Shown here: one piece after another, positions 55,468 through 62,754 of the stretch
Layout: each line of letters starts with the position of its first letter
Position numbering within the stretch: position 1 is the first letter of the stretch
Origin: Chryseobacterium indologenes
GTDB lineage: Bacteria; Bacteroidota; Bacteroidia; Flavobacteriales; Weeksellaceae
Direction: 5' to 3'
Assembly: GCF_001295265.1 (NCBI RefSeq)
Contig: NZ_LJOD01000004.1
Location: forward strand, 124,001 to 188,000
Length of the DNA: 64,000 nucleotides
Program-made: the position numbers and the translations under genes
The notes under the pieces: model-generated
Told to the model about the DNA's origin: nothing
The model's input: the letters and a program-made list of their open reading frames with translations, nothing else
Database searches by the model: none

Positions 55468-55498
55468 CCGGATAAAAAATTTCAGAATCTAATTAAAA

Positions 55499-55534
55499 CA
55501 CGTCAAGTCCTGTCGTCTGCCGTCTATACTTTTG
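55499..55534 (+). promoter_or_regulatory. WYL-cluster promoter element, copy 2 (M15 peptidase)
   Basis: CACGTCAAGTCCTGTCGTC followed by -7 box TACTTTTG (55527-55534), 19 bases before the M15 gene start. Confidence 0.7.
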
Positions 55535-55553
55535 TTTCACAATAATAAAGCTC

Positions 55554-56054
55554 ATGGATAAAGTAACATCAGAAAGAATCAGTATGCTTCACCCGGAAGT
55601 TAGAGAGGAAGTAAGAAAGATTATCAGAGAATGTGACAAGGCCCTTACCGGAAGAGCCAAGGTAAGAATTACACAGGGACTGAGATCTATGGAAGAACAG
55701 GAAAGGCTCTACGCTATCGGTAGAATCACTTCCGGAAAAAAGGTAACGAATGCCAAAGCCGGACAAAGTATCCACAATTACGGACTTGCTGTAGACATCT
55801 GCCTGATGATTGACGGAAAAACAGCAAGCTGGGATACCGCCAAAGACTGGGACAACGACAAAGTTGCCGACTGGTACGAATGTGTAAAAATTTTTGCCAG
55901 ACACGGTTGGGACTGGGGCGGAAACTGGAAAACCTTTAAAGACCTTCCCCATTTTGAAAAAAAGAATATTCAAACCCAAAAAGGCCTTGTAAAAACCAGC
56001 TGGAGAACCCTTTCTAAAATGGCAAAGGACCAACAGCAGTATGTAATTTTTTAA
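55554..56054 (+). CDS. M15 family peptidase, endolysin-like (L-Ala-D-Glu endopeptidase type)
   Basis: 166 residues. Zinc ligands H74 and D81 in QSIHNYGLAVDICL, and H133 in LPHFEKK; RITQGLRSMEEQERLYAIGR is the usual substrate-binding block of the CwlK/phage-endolysin branch. It should cut the peptide stems of peptidoglycan. There is no signal peptide, so it would need lysis, a holin or another route to reach its substrate. Preceded by element copy 2. No phage genes lie nearby. Confidence 0.88.
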   Translation: MDKVTSERISMLHPEVREEVRKIIRECDKALTGRAKVRITQGLRSMEEQERLYAIGRITSGKKVTNAKAGQSIHNYGLAVDICLMIDGKTASWDTAKDWDNDKVADWYECVKIFARHGWDWGGNWKTFKDLPHFEKKNIQTQKGLVKTSWRTLSKMAKDQQQYVIF

Positions 56055-56081
56055 TTCTCTTTTAATTGAATCTGAATAAAA

Positions 56082-56117
56082 TACGACAAGTTCTGTCGCT
56101 TCCCCGGCCTACCTTTG
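56082..56117 (+). promoter_or_regulatory. WYL-cluster promoter element, copy 3 (patatin leader)
   Basis: TACGACAAGTTCTGTCGCT followed by -7 box TACCTTTG (56110-56117). The transcript would have a leader of about 120 bases before the patatin gene. Confidence 0.7.
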
Positions 56118-56130
56118 TTTTCACAGGAAA

Positions 56131-56240
56131 ATGTTAGTTCCCCTAAGATTTTAATACTAAAACCAGCATCAGCTTCACAAGCAGATTGTTGGTTTTAGTG
56201 GTCTCAGGACCTGATATTTTTTTAAAATCAACAAAACATC
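56131..56240 (+). promoter_or_regulatory. Patatin mRNA leader with short ORF and hairpins
   Basis: A seven-codon ORF (ATG at 56131, peptide MLVPLRF) is followed by a 10-bp stem ACTAAAACCA/TGGTTTTAGT (56156-56165 with 56190-56199). A small GGTC/GACC hairpin and a T-run near 56217-56223 come next. The order peptide, hairpin, hairpin plus T-run resembles an attenuator; function is inferred. Confidence 0.35.
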
Positions 56241-57278
56241 ATGAAAAAGACCACCATTCTTTCTTTGGACGGAGGCGGAATAAGAGGAATTATTACCTGC
56301 ATTATTCTGCGTTACATAGAGGAGCAGCTTCAGTATTATGACAAACCGGGTGCCCGGCTTGGTGATTATTTTGATCTGGTAGCCGGAAGCAGCACAGGAG
56401 GGCTGATTGCTTCTATTATTTTATGTCCTGATGAGCACCGGAAAGCAAAATATTCTATTCAGAAAGGATTAGAATTGTACGCTGAGAAGGGCGGAGATAT
56501 ATTTCAGGTCTCTTTCTGGGAAAAGCTGGTCAATCCGTTTGGTCTGCTGAATGAAAAGATTTCCCAGGAAGCACTTGAAAAAAACCTGAATGACTTTTTT
56601 GGTCCACTTGAACTTAAAGAATTTATAAAACCATGTTTAATCACCAGCTATGATATAGAAAACAGAAGAGCCAAGCTTTTCAATTCTTGCGAAGCTCATC
56701 TTAGTACAGATAATTTTTATGTAAAAGACGTATGCAGGGCGACTTCTGCCGCTCCCACCTATTTCAGACCGGTACAGATAAAATCAATGTACGGACAGAT
56801 TTTCAGCTTGATTGACGGAGGAATGTTTGCCAACAATCCTGCACTCTGCGCTTATGCCGAGGCAAGAAAAATTCCTTTCGCAGAGATTCTGAAAAGCCAT
56901 CAGAAAGCCAATTATCCAACTGTAAACGATATGATTATTATTTCTATAGGAACAGGAATTGAAGCCAGATCATATTCTTTTAGAAAAATGGAGAAAGCAG
57001 GAAAGATTGGCTGGGTAAATCCGATCATTGATATTTTAATGTCGGCCAACGCAGAAACCGTAGATTACCAGCTATGTCAGATGTTTCAGACCCTGGGAAT
57101 GAGAAATCAGAAGAATTATTACCGCCTGAATCCTTCTTTAAAAAATGCTTCTCCTGCCATGGATAATGTAAAGAGATCCAACATTGAAAATCTCATTCAG
57201 GCAGGATTAAGCTATATTGATGATAACCGTGAAACGCTGAATCAGATTGTACAAAAGCTGATCCGAAATAAAATATAA
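56241..57278 (+). CDS. Patatin-like phospholipase
   Basis: 345 residues, cytoplasmic. Oxyanion loop DGGGIRG (10-16), nucleophile S51 in GSSTG, catalytic D192 in the DGG of LIDGGMFANNPAL: the complete patatin Ser-Asp dyad. It resembles FabD-lysophospholipase-like proteins and, in general type, the CBASS effector CapV, but no nucleotide cyclase is near. It is expected to hydrolyse membrane phospholipids. Controlled from element copy 3. Confidence 0.9.
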   Translation: MKKTTILSLDGGGIRGIITCIILRYIEEQLQYYDKPGARLGDYFDLVAGSSTGGLIASIILCPDEHRKAKYSIQKGLELYAEKGGDIFQVSFWEKLVNPFGLLNEKISQEALEKNLNDFFGPLELKEFIKPCLITSYDIENRRAKLFNSCEAHLSTDNFYVKDVCRATSAAPTYFRPVQIKSMYGQIFSLIDGGMFANNPALCAYAEARKIPFAEILKSHQKANYPTVNDMIIISIGTGIEARSYSFRKMEKAGKIGWVNPIIDILMSANAETVDYQLCQMFQTLGMRNQKNYYRLNPSLKNASPAMDNVKRSNIENLIQAGLSYIDDNRETLNQIVQKLIRNKI

Positions 57279-57299
57279 AAAAGTAAAAAAGATTTTTAA

Positions 57300-57335
57300 T
57301 GCGTCAAGTTTTGTCGCTGTGCACAAATATCTTTG
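57300..57335 (+). promoter_or_regulatory. WYL-cluster promoter element, copy 4 (acidic protein)
   Basis: TGCGTCAAGTTTTGTCGCT followed by -7 box TATCTTTG (57328-57335), 114 bases before the ATG of the acidic protein. Confidence 0.7.
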
Positions 57336-57449
57336 GGGTATAAACAAAGACAAAAAATAATCATTTAAAACTATTAAAAGCCTTTGAATTCAACATCAAT
57401 TTATACGGGACAGCCTGAAATTTGCCCGCTAAACCTTAAAGCACCCACC

Positions 57450-57623
57450 ATGGAAACACCAGATCACAACCCGGATACAGCTTTCGATACCGATCTCTAT
57501 ACCATAGAATGGAGCGACATCGAAAATGCAGAGATGGATTATGAAAACTATCTCAATGACATTGAACATTTTTTTAAGGAAGATTTTGAAGAAGATATTC
57601 TTGATGAAGATGCATCCAGATAA
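57450..57623 (+). CDS. Very acidic 57-residue protein
   Basis: 57 residues with 21 Asp/Glu and only one Lys and one Arg. It reads METPDHNPDTAFDTD and later DIEHFFKEDFEEDILDED, without signal or membrane segment. I chose the ATG at 57450; a TTG at 57384 would add 22 residues of different character. No family recognised. Strong negative charge is seen in DNA-mimic and anti-sigma-like proteins, but nothing here shows such a role. It lies under element copy 4 and is followed by a structured region. Confidence 0.6.
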   Translation: METPDHNPDTAFDTDLYTIEWSDIENAEMDYENYLNDIEHFFKEDFEEDILDEDASR

Positions 57624-57833
57624 TTTTAACACAACTGGTTTCCGCGCTGTTCATCGCTCTTTGCAATCTCTCGCAATCTCATTAACAGCCATCACACCTT
57701 TGAAATCACCATTCACAAAATGATGAACAGCCGGAACTGTGTTTAAAACCTGATATATAAATCCTGTATTTCTGATACAGGGAAACCATGAACATTTTAT
57801 CCTGCCGCAACCCCAAAAGTTGCGGTTTTTTTT
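57624..57833 (+). ncRNA. Structured region after the acidic gene: possible ncRNA or 3' UTR ending in a terminator
   Basis: A long-range imperfect inverted repeat joins 57628-57655 and 57722-57743 (GCTGTTCATC with GATGAACAGC as its best part, then TTCCG/CGGAA and AACACA/TGTGTT). A perfect hairpin CCTGTAT/ATACAGG follows at 57763-57781, and then the terminator. A direct repeat GCAATCTC lies inside the first loop. No ORF. Confidence 0.4.
57805..57833 (+). terminator. Rho-independent terminator
   Basis: Stem CCGCAAC/GTTGCGG (57805-57811 with 57819-57825), 7-nt loop, run of eight T. Confidence 0.88.
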
Positions 57834-57861
57834 GTAATATTCAGCCAACTAAATTCAGGCC

Positions 57862-58428
57862 ATGAAATACCCATTCATTTTTTTGTTGTTTATATTGACC
57901 GGATGCAAAAAAGAGAATATGAAAGAACCTCCTAAGCCATTGAAAATTAATAAGATTTTCACAGATCAGACCTATGGTGATGATGCAAAAGTATATACCA
58001 ATGACAGCTTATTTTGCATATATCAGGATGACGCTCATCTTAAAGTATGGAAAAACGGCATTCTCCTGAAAGATCATAAAGATATTCTGCCATTAATTAA
58101 AAAAAATGATTCAACTAAGATGTTCGGTACTTATAAATTCCAATCAGAGCTGATGAAGCTGGATTTTAAAAAATATTCTGACAAAGGAGATAACAGGGAT
58201 ACAAAAGATTATCAGATCAGAAAAAAAGGGGAGGATTATTTTCTGTACAGAAAAGGATATAACGAAATAAAGTTACCGGTCCGCCATTATGAATCTATGG
58301 ATTGGATTACCTTTAACAGTATGGATATCAACAATGACAAAATTCCTGAGCTTTTTATATTTAACGAATCCTATAACATCCGGGAGGATAATGAATACGG
58401 AACAATGACCGTTTATGAAATACAATGA
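57862..58428 (+). CDS. Lipoprotein of unknown function
   Basis: 188 residues. Lipobox LTGC with mature CKKENMKEPP. The body is hydrophilic and ends with a MDINNDKIPELFIFNES segment resembling a single EF-hand-like or FG-GAP-type calcium loop (DINNDKIPE). I do not recognise the family. It starts a run of three small genes without recognised function, placed between the WYL-cluster promoters. Confidence 0.72.
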   Translation: MKYPFIFLLFILTGCKKENMKEPPKPLKINKIFTDQTYGDDAKVYTNDSLFCIYQDDAHLKVWKNGILLKDHKDILPLIKKNDSTKMFGTYKFQSELMKLDFKKYSDKGDNRDTKDYQIRKKGEDYFLYRKGYNEIKLPVRHYESMDWITFNSMDINNDKIPELFIFNESYNIREDNEYGTMTVYEIQ

Positions 58429-58486
58429 ATGCTATTAAAGATCAGCATACAATGTTGTAAGTTTAACCATTCTTATAAATAAAAAG

Positions 58487-58828
58487 ATGTCGCTTGTTAT
58501 AAAAATATACAGTCCTGAAGAAGAAGATACTGTTTTTGAATTCAAAGGAGTCGGTTACGGCGGAGGAGTTATTTATCATTATCAGGGAAAACCATTTACA
58601 GGACTCATTAAACATTATGCCAATAACATTCTGGTGGGTGATGAAGAATTTACGGATGGACATATCGGCGGTGTACAGAGAGATTATTACCCCAATGGAA
58701 AGGTAAAAAAAGAATATTATAAATACCATGGAAAACTAGACAGACATTTCAAAGAATGGGATGAACAGGGAAATCTGATTTCCTATTCCAGATGGGAAAA
58801 AGGAGTAAAAACAGAAACCATTATTTAA
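58487..58828 (+). CDS. MORN-repeat (YwqK-like) protein
   Basis: 113 residues. MORN_2-type repeats are visible as IYHYQGKPFTGLIKHYANN, VQRDYYPNGKVKKEYYKYHGKLD and FKEWDEQGNLISYSRWEKG. Databases often label such proteins as YwqK-type antitoxins; that role is not shown by the sequence. They also occur as immunity proteins for polymorphic toxins. No signal peptide. Confidence 0.75.
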   Translation: MSLVIKIYSPEEEDTVFEFKGVGYGGGVIYHYQGKPFTGLIKHYANNILVGDEEFTDGHIGGVQRDYYPNGKVKKEYYKYHGKLDRHFKEWDEQGNLISYSRWEKGVKTETII

Positions 58829-58902
58829 CACAATTAATATAAAAAACAGCGAAAGGAAACGGGAGACAAAGGTTATTCAATGAAATTCAGAAAACGATCA
58901 AT

Positions 58903-59289
58903 ATGAAACCAACCAGAGAACAGATTATAGAAACCGGACTTCAGATTGTAAGCGACATTTACAGGGAGTCTTATGATACGGAGACCGCTTCCGCAAGAGA
59001 AGGAAAAGTAAAATTATACGCATTGGGAAATGAAGGCTACTATGAAGGTGAAGGATGGCATTTCAGTGTTAACAGCCGGCAGCAAGACCACCATGAACCC
59101 ACCTCTTTTCTTGTCTATTTTCTGGGCGACGGAACTCCCCTGCAAATGAGTTCATTTTTAGGTGATGATAAGCCCAGACTGATTTACTGCATAAAGGATA
59201 AAAACAGTACATACACGGTTGTAAGCGAAGAAGAATATTTCAGACACCAGCATTTTGACTTTGAAAAACTGGTGAGAAAAAAGTTTTAA
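58903..59289 (+). CDS. Small cytoplasmic protein of unknown function
   Basis: 128 residues, no signal or membrane segment; the sequence EGEGWHFSVNSRQQDHHEPTSFLVYFLGDGTPLQMSSFLGDDKP looks beta-rich. Family not recognised. Its size and place beside the MORN protein and lipoprotein recall clusters of toxin-immunity genes, but no toxin is present in the window. Confidence 0.65.
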   Translation: MKPTREQIIETGLQIVSDIYRESYDTETASAREGKVKLYALGNEGYYEGEGWHFSVNSRQQDHHEPTSFLVYFLGDGTPLQMSSFLGDDKPRLIYCIKDKNSTYTVVSEEEYFRHQHFDFEKLVRKKF

Positions 59290-59311
59290 ATCTTATCCAT
59301 AAAAAATAAAA

Positions 59312-59347
59312 TACGACACGTTTTGTCGCATTAAGCACATATCTTTG
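59312..59347 (+). promoter_or_regulatory. WYL-cluster promoter element, copy 5 (WYL regulator)
   Basis: TACGACACGTTTTGTCGCA, the most palindromic copy, followed by -7 box TATCTTTG (59340-59347), 84 bases before the regulator's ATG; suggests autoregulation. Confidence 0.7.
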
Positions 59348-59431
59348 TTACATAGAACTTTAGCCATTAAGCCGTTCTGTTAACACGTTTTTTAGCGATT
59401 ACAGAGTAAGCAAAACCTTAAAAATAAACTC

Positions 59432-60352
59432 ATGAAAAAAGATTTTTATCTGACAAGATATGCCTTAATTATCAAAAGATTAGAAAGCTCTCCTGCTACC
59501 TACCCTCAGCTGGAAGAATACCTTCTGAACTCTTTTGAATTTCAGGATGCGGAAATCAAAAGCTACTCCATCCGTACCCTGCAGCGCGACATCCGTGAGA
59601 TATCTGATCTTTTTAACCTCTCCATCCACAACAAGAAGAAGGGGGACAACCGCTACTATATAGAAAGCCGCCCCATCATGGAAGTGGATGAATACAACCA
59701 GAAGCTGCTGGAATCTTTTCAGGTAAGCAATGCTTTAAATCTTCATCCTGACTTCTCAGACTTTATCTTTTTCGAAAGCAGAAAACCTACCGGCATTGAA
59801 CATTTCTATGATCTGTTCTTCGCCATCCGAAACAAAAGGGTGGTTACTTTTGAGCATTATAACTATAAAAATAAACTGATGACCTCCCGCAAGGTTCATC
59901 CGCTGGCATTAAAGGAATCCAAAGACAGATGGTATCTTATTGCAATGGATACCAAAGATAAAGTACTGAAATCATTTGGCCTGGACAGAGTGAATTATCT
60001 TGATGTAAGCAAAAATAAATTCAGGGAAAAATACAATTACAATTTCAGGGAACATTTCAAGAATGCTTTTGGGGTGATGAATCTGGCAGAACAAAAACCT
60101 CAGAGTATTGTTTTAAAATGCAGCCGCCATCAGGGAGAGTATATCAGAAGTTTCCCGCTTCACCAGTCACAGAAAGAAACAAAGGAAACACCGGAAGAGA
60201 TCTATTTTGAATTCTTCCTACACCCTACTTATGACTTTATGCAGGAAATTCTTTCTTATGGAAAAGAGGTAACTGTTTTAGAACCGAAATGTTTAGTTGA
60301 TGATATCCGGGCTCATCTTCAGGAATCTCTGAACCGATATCTTGAAAGCTGA
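59432..60352 (+). CDS. WYL-domain transcriptional regulator
   Basis: 306 residues. N-terminal helix-turn-helix (about 5-75) with SYSIRTLQRDIREISDLFNLSI, WYL domain (about 120-200) with the name-giving W167-Y168-L169 in KDRWYLIAMD and the SFGLDRV strand, and a C-terminal WCX-like region (about 225-300). WYL proteins sense nucleic-acid or nucleotide ligands. Known examples govern DNA-damage responses (PafBC, DriD) and phage defence (BrxR, CapW). It probably binds the repeated element upstream of itself and three neighbouring genes. Confidence 0.9.
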   Translation: MKKDFYLTRYALIIKRLESSPATYPQLEEYLLNSFEFQDAEIKSYSIRTLQRDIREISDLFNLSIHNKKKGDNRYYIESRPIMEVDEYNQKLLESFQVSNALNLHPDFSDFIFFESRKPTGIEHFYDLFFAIRNKRVVTFEHYNYKNKLMTSRKVHPLALKESKDRWYLIAMDTKDKVLKSFGLDRVNYLDVSKNKFREKYNYNFREHFKNAFGVMNLAEQKPQSIVLKCSRHQGEYIRSFPLHQSQKETKETPEEIYFEFFLHPTYDFMQEILSYGKEVTVLEPKCLVDDIRAHLQESLNRYLES

Positions 60353-60407
60353 TTAATAAAGATTTTATCTCATATTTTTTAGCTATATTTACATAAACCT
60401 ACCCATC

Positions 60408-61031
60408 TTGAAAGCATTATTATTCTCCCTATGCTGTTTAATATCTTCATTTTGCCTTTCACAGCAGAAGGAAGAATTCAGGCTTGTGAAGAACTATTAC
60501 AATCAACACAGGATGATGCTGAATTCTGAATTTAAAAAGAAGTTTGACTCAGAGACCAATACTTTTGTAAAGGCCGGCATTAAAAGTGATTATCAGCTTT
60601 TCATGAAAAAGATGGACAGCATTGAAAATATTGCGCTTATCGGGGCTTTATTAAAAGTAAGAAATACTGAAGACCTTCAGGGAATAGGTCAACAAAAGCA
60701 TTTGTCTGATCTCAATTCTGACAAAGCCGCCAACATTGAAAAAACGGCAGATTATCCCGGCGGGATTAATATCCTGAGGCAGGAAGTAGCTGACCTCTTT
60801 TACACAGAAGGCGTGTATACCGAGACAAAAACCGTTAAAACCAATGTCGCCTTCATTGTAGAAAAAGACGGAAGCATCAGTAATGTTCACGCTCAGGGAG
60901 ATAACTTCACCTTCAACAGGCAGGCAGAAATTGCATTGTATTCTATTGCTGAAAAATTCATCCCAGCTATTGTTAATGGAGATACCGTAAGATCCCGTTT
61001 CAAAATCCCCTTTACTTTAACTTTTGAATAA
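60408..61031 (+). CDS. Exported protein with C-terminal TonB domain
   Basis: 207 residues from a TTG start, which begins a good signal peptide (KALLFSLCCLISSFCLSQ). The middle is helical. The last about 95 residues form a TonB C-terminal-like fold (ADYPGGINILRQEVADLF, VAFIVEKDGSISNVHAQG, RSRFKIPFTLTFE). It lacks the N-terminal membrane anchor of true TonB, so it is probably a periplasmic relative without energy-coupling function. The stop lies 4 bases before the tadA ATG. Confidence 0.78.
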   Translation: MKALLFSLCCLISSFCLSQQKEEFRLVKNYYNQHRMMLNSEFKKKFDSETNTFVKAGIKSDYQLFMKKMDSIENIALIGALLKVRNTEDLQGIGQQKHLSDLNSDKAANIEKTADYPGGINILRQEVADLFYTEGVYTETKTVKTNVAFIVEKDGSISNVHAQGDNFTFNRQAEIALYSIAEKFIPAIVNGDTVRSRFKIPFTLTFE

Positions 61032-61035
61032 AATT

Positions 61036-61467
61036 ATGTTCACCGACGAATATTATATGAAGATGGCGTTGCAGGAAGCAGAAGCCGCTATGGAAAAAGA
61101 TGAGGTTCCCATCGGGTGTATCATTGTTTCCAATAACCGTATCATCGCAAGGGCACATAACCTTACTGAAACGTTAAATGATGTCACAGCCCATGCAGAA
61201 ATGCAGGCCATCACCTCAGCAGCCAATTTCCTTGGAGGAAAATACCTGAAAAACTGTACGCTTTATGTTACCCTTGAACCCTGCGTAATGTGCTCAGGCG
61301 CCCTTTCATGGTCACAGATCTCCAAAGTTGTGATTGGAGCAAGGGACGAACAGCGGGGCTTCATCAATAAACATCTCTCACTCCACCCCAAAACAGAAAT
61401 GGTAGTTGGAATTATGGAAGACGAATGCTCAGCAATTGTTAAAGAGTTTTTCAAAAGCAAAAGATAA
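61036..61467 (+). CDS. tadA: tRNA-specific adenosine deaminase
   Basis: 143 residues. Zinc and catalytic residues H53 and E55 (AHAEMQA), C83 and C86 (EPCVMC); PIGCIIV and ARAHN are typical. It converts A34 to inosine in tRNA-Arg. The true start is the ATG at 61036, five bases after the previous stop; the TTG at 61024 overlaps that gene. Confidence 0.95.
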   Translation: MFTDEYYMKMALQEAEAAMEKDEVPIGCIIVSNNRIIARAHNLTETLNDVTAHAEMQAITSAANFLGGKYLKNCTLYVTLEPCVMCSGALSWSQISKVVIGARDEQRGFINKHLSLHPKTEMVVGIMEDECSAIVKEFFKSKR

Positions 61468-61602
61468 ACAAGGGTACGCAAGACGGAGGCTGGAACATAG
61501 AGAATTCCGGCAGTCTGAAATTACCTGAAGATTTATTGTAAGAATTCTTCCATTCAACAGAAACGTTTTCCGGTACAGCCAGAGCTTACCTCATTCCTTG
61601 TT

Positions 61603-62754
61603 CTACTTTACCTGTTCTATTGTTGTATGGAAAAGAGGCCGTAAAGCATTCATTTTCTTCCAGTTTAGCTCTTTCGCCCGGATTTTACCGCTTCCCCAAT
61701 TAAGAATGATCAGGCTGTCCTTCTTTTCGTAAGAAATATTCATCTGAATTTTTTTACCATCATAATCTTTAAGGAAAAACAGGCCTTTGGGACCTGGAAC
61801 ATAGTGAAAGTTCCTCATGTGTTCTTTTTTATCCATCAGGATCAGATAATGATTACGGTGAAAGAACATATACTGCAGATCCGAATTTTCATCTGTATTT
61901 TTAAAAGCCCCATGAATAAATGGCCTTTCTGCGGTATCATCATTGTAATTTCCGGAGCTGATATAAGGGAAGAGTATAAGAACCAGTGAACATCCGATAA
62001 AAGCCGTTTTAAAAAATACCTTAAATGGTCCGGAGGTACGATGTTTTTCTGTATTTTCTTGCAGTTTTACTTCTTTCTTCAACACCAGAAACCTGAAAAG
62101 CTGCGACCAGTCATCTTTCAACGCAAAAATCGTCATCAACAGTAAAATCAGAGAGAACAGCTTAACGGAAATATCAAACCCAATATTGATCGCTGCTATA
62201 TTCATGAAAATCCCAACAGTAATCAGCAGTCCCAGAACCCTTGTACGACAGACAAGAAGCAGAAATGCTGCAAGAAGTTCTATCCCGCCGATCCATATAG
62301 AATAAGACCGTGAAACTCCCATCGTGCTCCAGAACAGAATATCCCGATCCAGGTTTCCAAAGCGGGAAAAAAGAATATTGGGTTCCGGAAGGTAAAACTG
62401 GGCTTTAAACACCTTATCAAAGCCATATTTCATCAGAATGACAATCAGGTAAACAATTACAGCTTCTTTAGAGAAAGAGAGAAGCTTTTGAATGTGTTTG
62501 GGCTGGATCAGCGTTGTAACTCCCAATGACAGAACCAGTAGAATTCCCATGAAAACAAACATGGAAATACTATCTGAGGAAAAATCAATTCTGAAATTTT
62601 CCAATCCGAAAAGAGCACTTGCTATCCATTCTGTAACACTTCCGAATAGAAAAACGGAAATTTTTCTCTGAAAGTCTCCAAGAAAATCCAACGGAAAAAA
62701 AAGGATGAAAAGCAGAAAAAAAATTCCTGCCCAGCTGATAAGCTTACTGCCCAT
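61603..62754 (-). CDS. Multi-pass membrane protein, DoxX/HTTM-like build
   Basis: 383 residues. Five or six predicted membrane helices lie in the first 270 residues (for example SWAGIFFLLFILFFPLDFLG and LLAAFLLLVCRTRVLGLLITVGIFM). A soluble C-terminal part of about 110 residues follows, containing YMFFHRNHYLILMDKKEHMRNFHYVP. The family is not certain. Its start overlaps the stop of the preceding gene by one base, so the two are translationally coupled and may act together. Confidence 0.72.
   Translation of the reverse strand: MGSKLISWAGIFFLLFILFFPLDFLGDFQRKISVFLFGSVTEWIASALFGLENFRIDFSSDSISMFVFMGILLVLSLGVTTLIQPKHIQKLLSFSKEAVIVYLIVILMKYGFDKVFKAQFYLPEPNILFSRFGNLDRDILFWSTMGVSRSYSIWIGGIELLAAFLLLVCRTRVLGLLITVGIFMNIAAINIGFDISVKLFSLILLLMTIFALKDDWSQLFRFLVLKKEVKLQENTEKHRTSGPFKVFFKTAFIGCSLVLILFPYISSGNYNDDTAERPFIHGAFKNTDENSDLQYMFFHRNHYLILMDKKEHMRNFHYVPGPKGLFFLKDYDGKKIQMNISYEKKDSLIILNWGSGKIRAKELNWKKMNALRPLFHTTIEQVK

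Noticed and set aside
55554..56054. Prophage remnant based on the endolysin-like M15 gene
   Set aside because: No other phage genes, integrase or attachment sites, and the gene shares its promoter element with non-phage genes.
56241..57278. CBASS system with patatin effector
   Set aside because: No CD-NTase, Cap2/Cap3 or other CBASS gene is adjacent; only the effector type is similar.
58487..58828. Toxin-antitoxin pair around the YwqK-like protein
   Set aside because: The antitoxin label comes from database naming; no adjacent toxin can be recognised.
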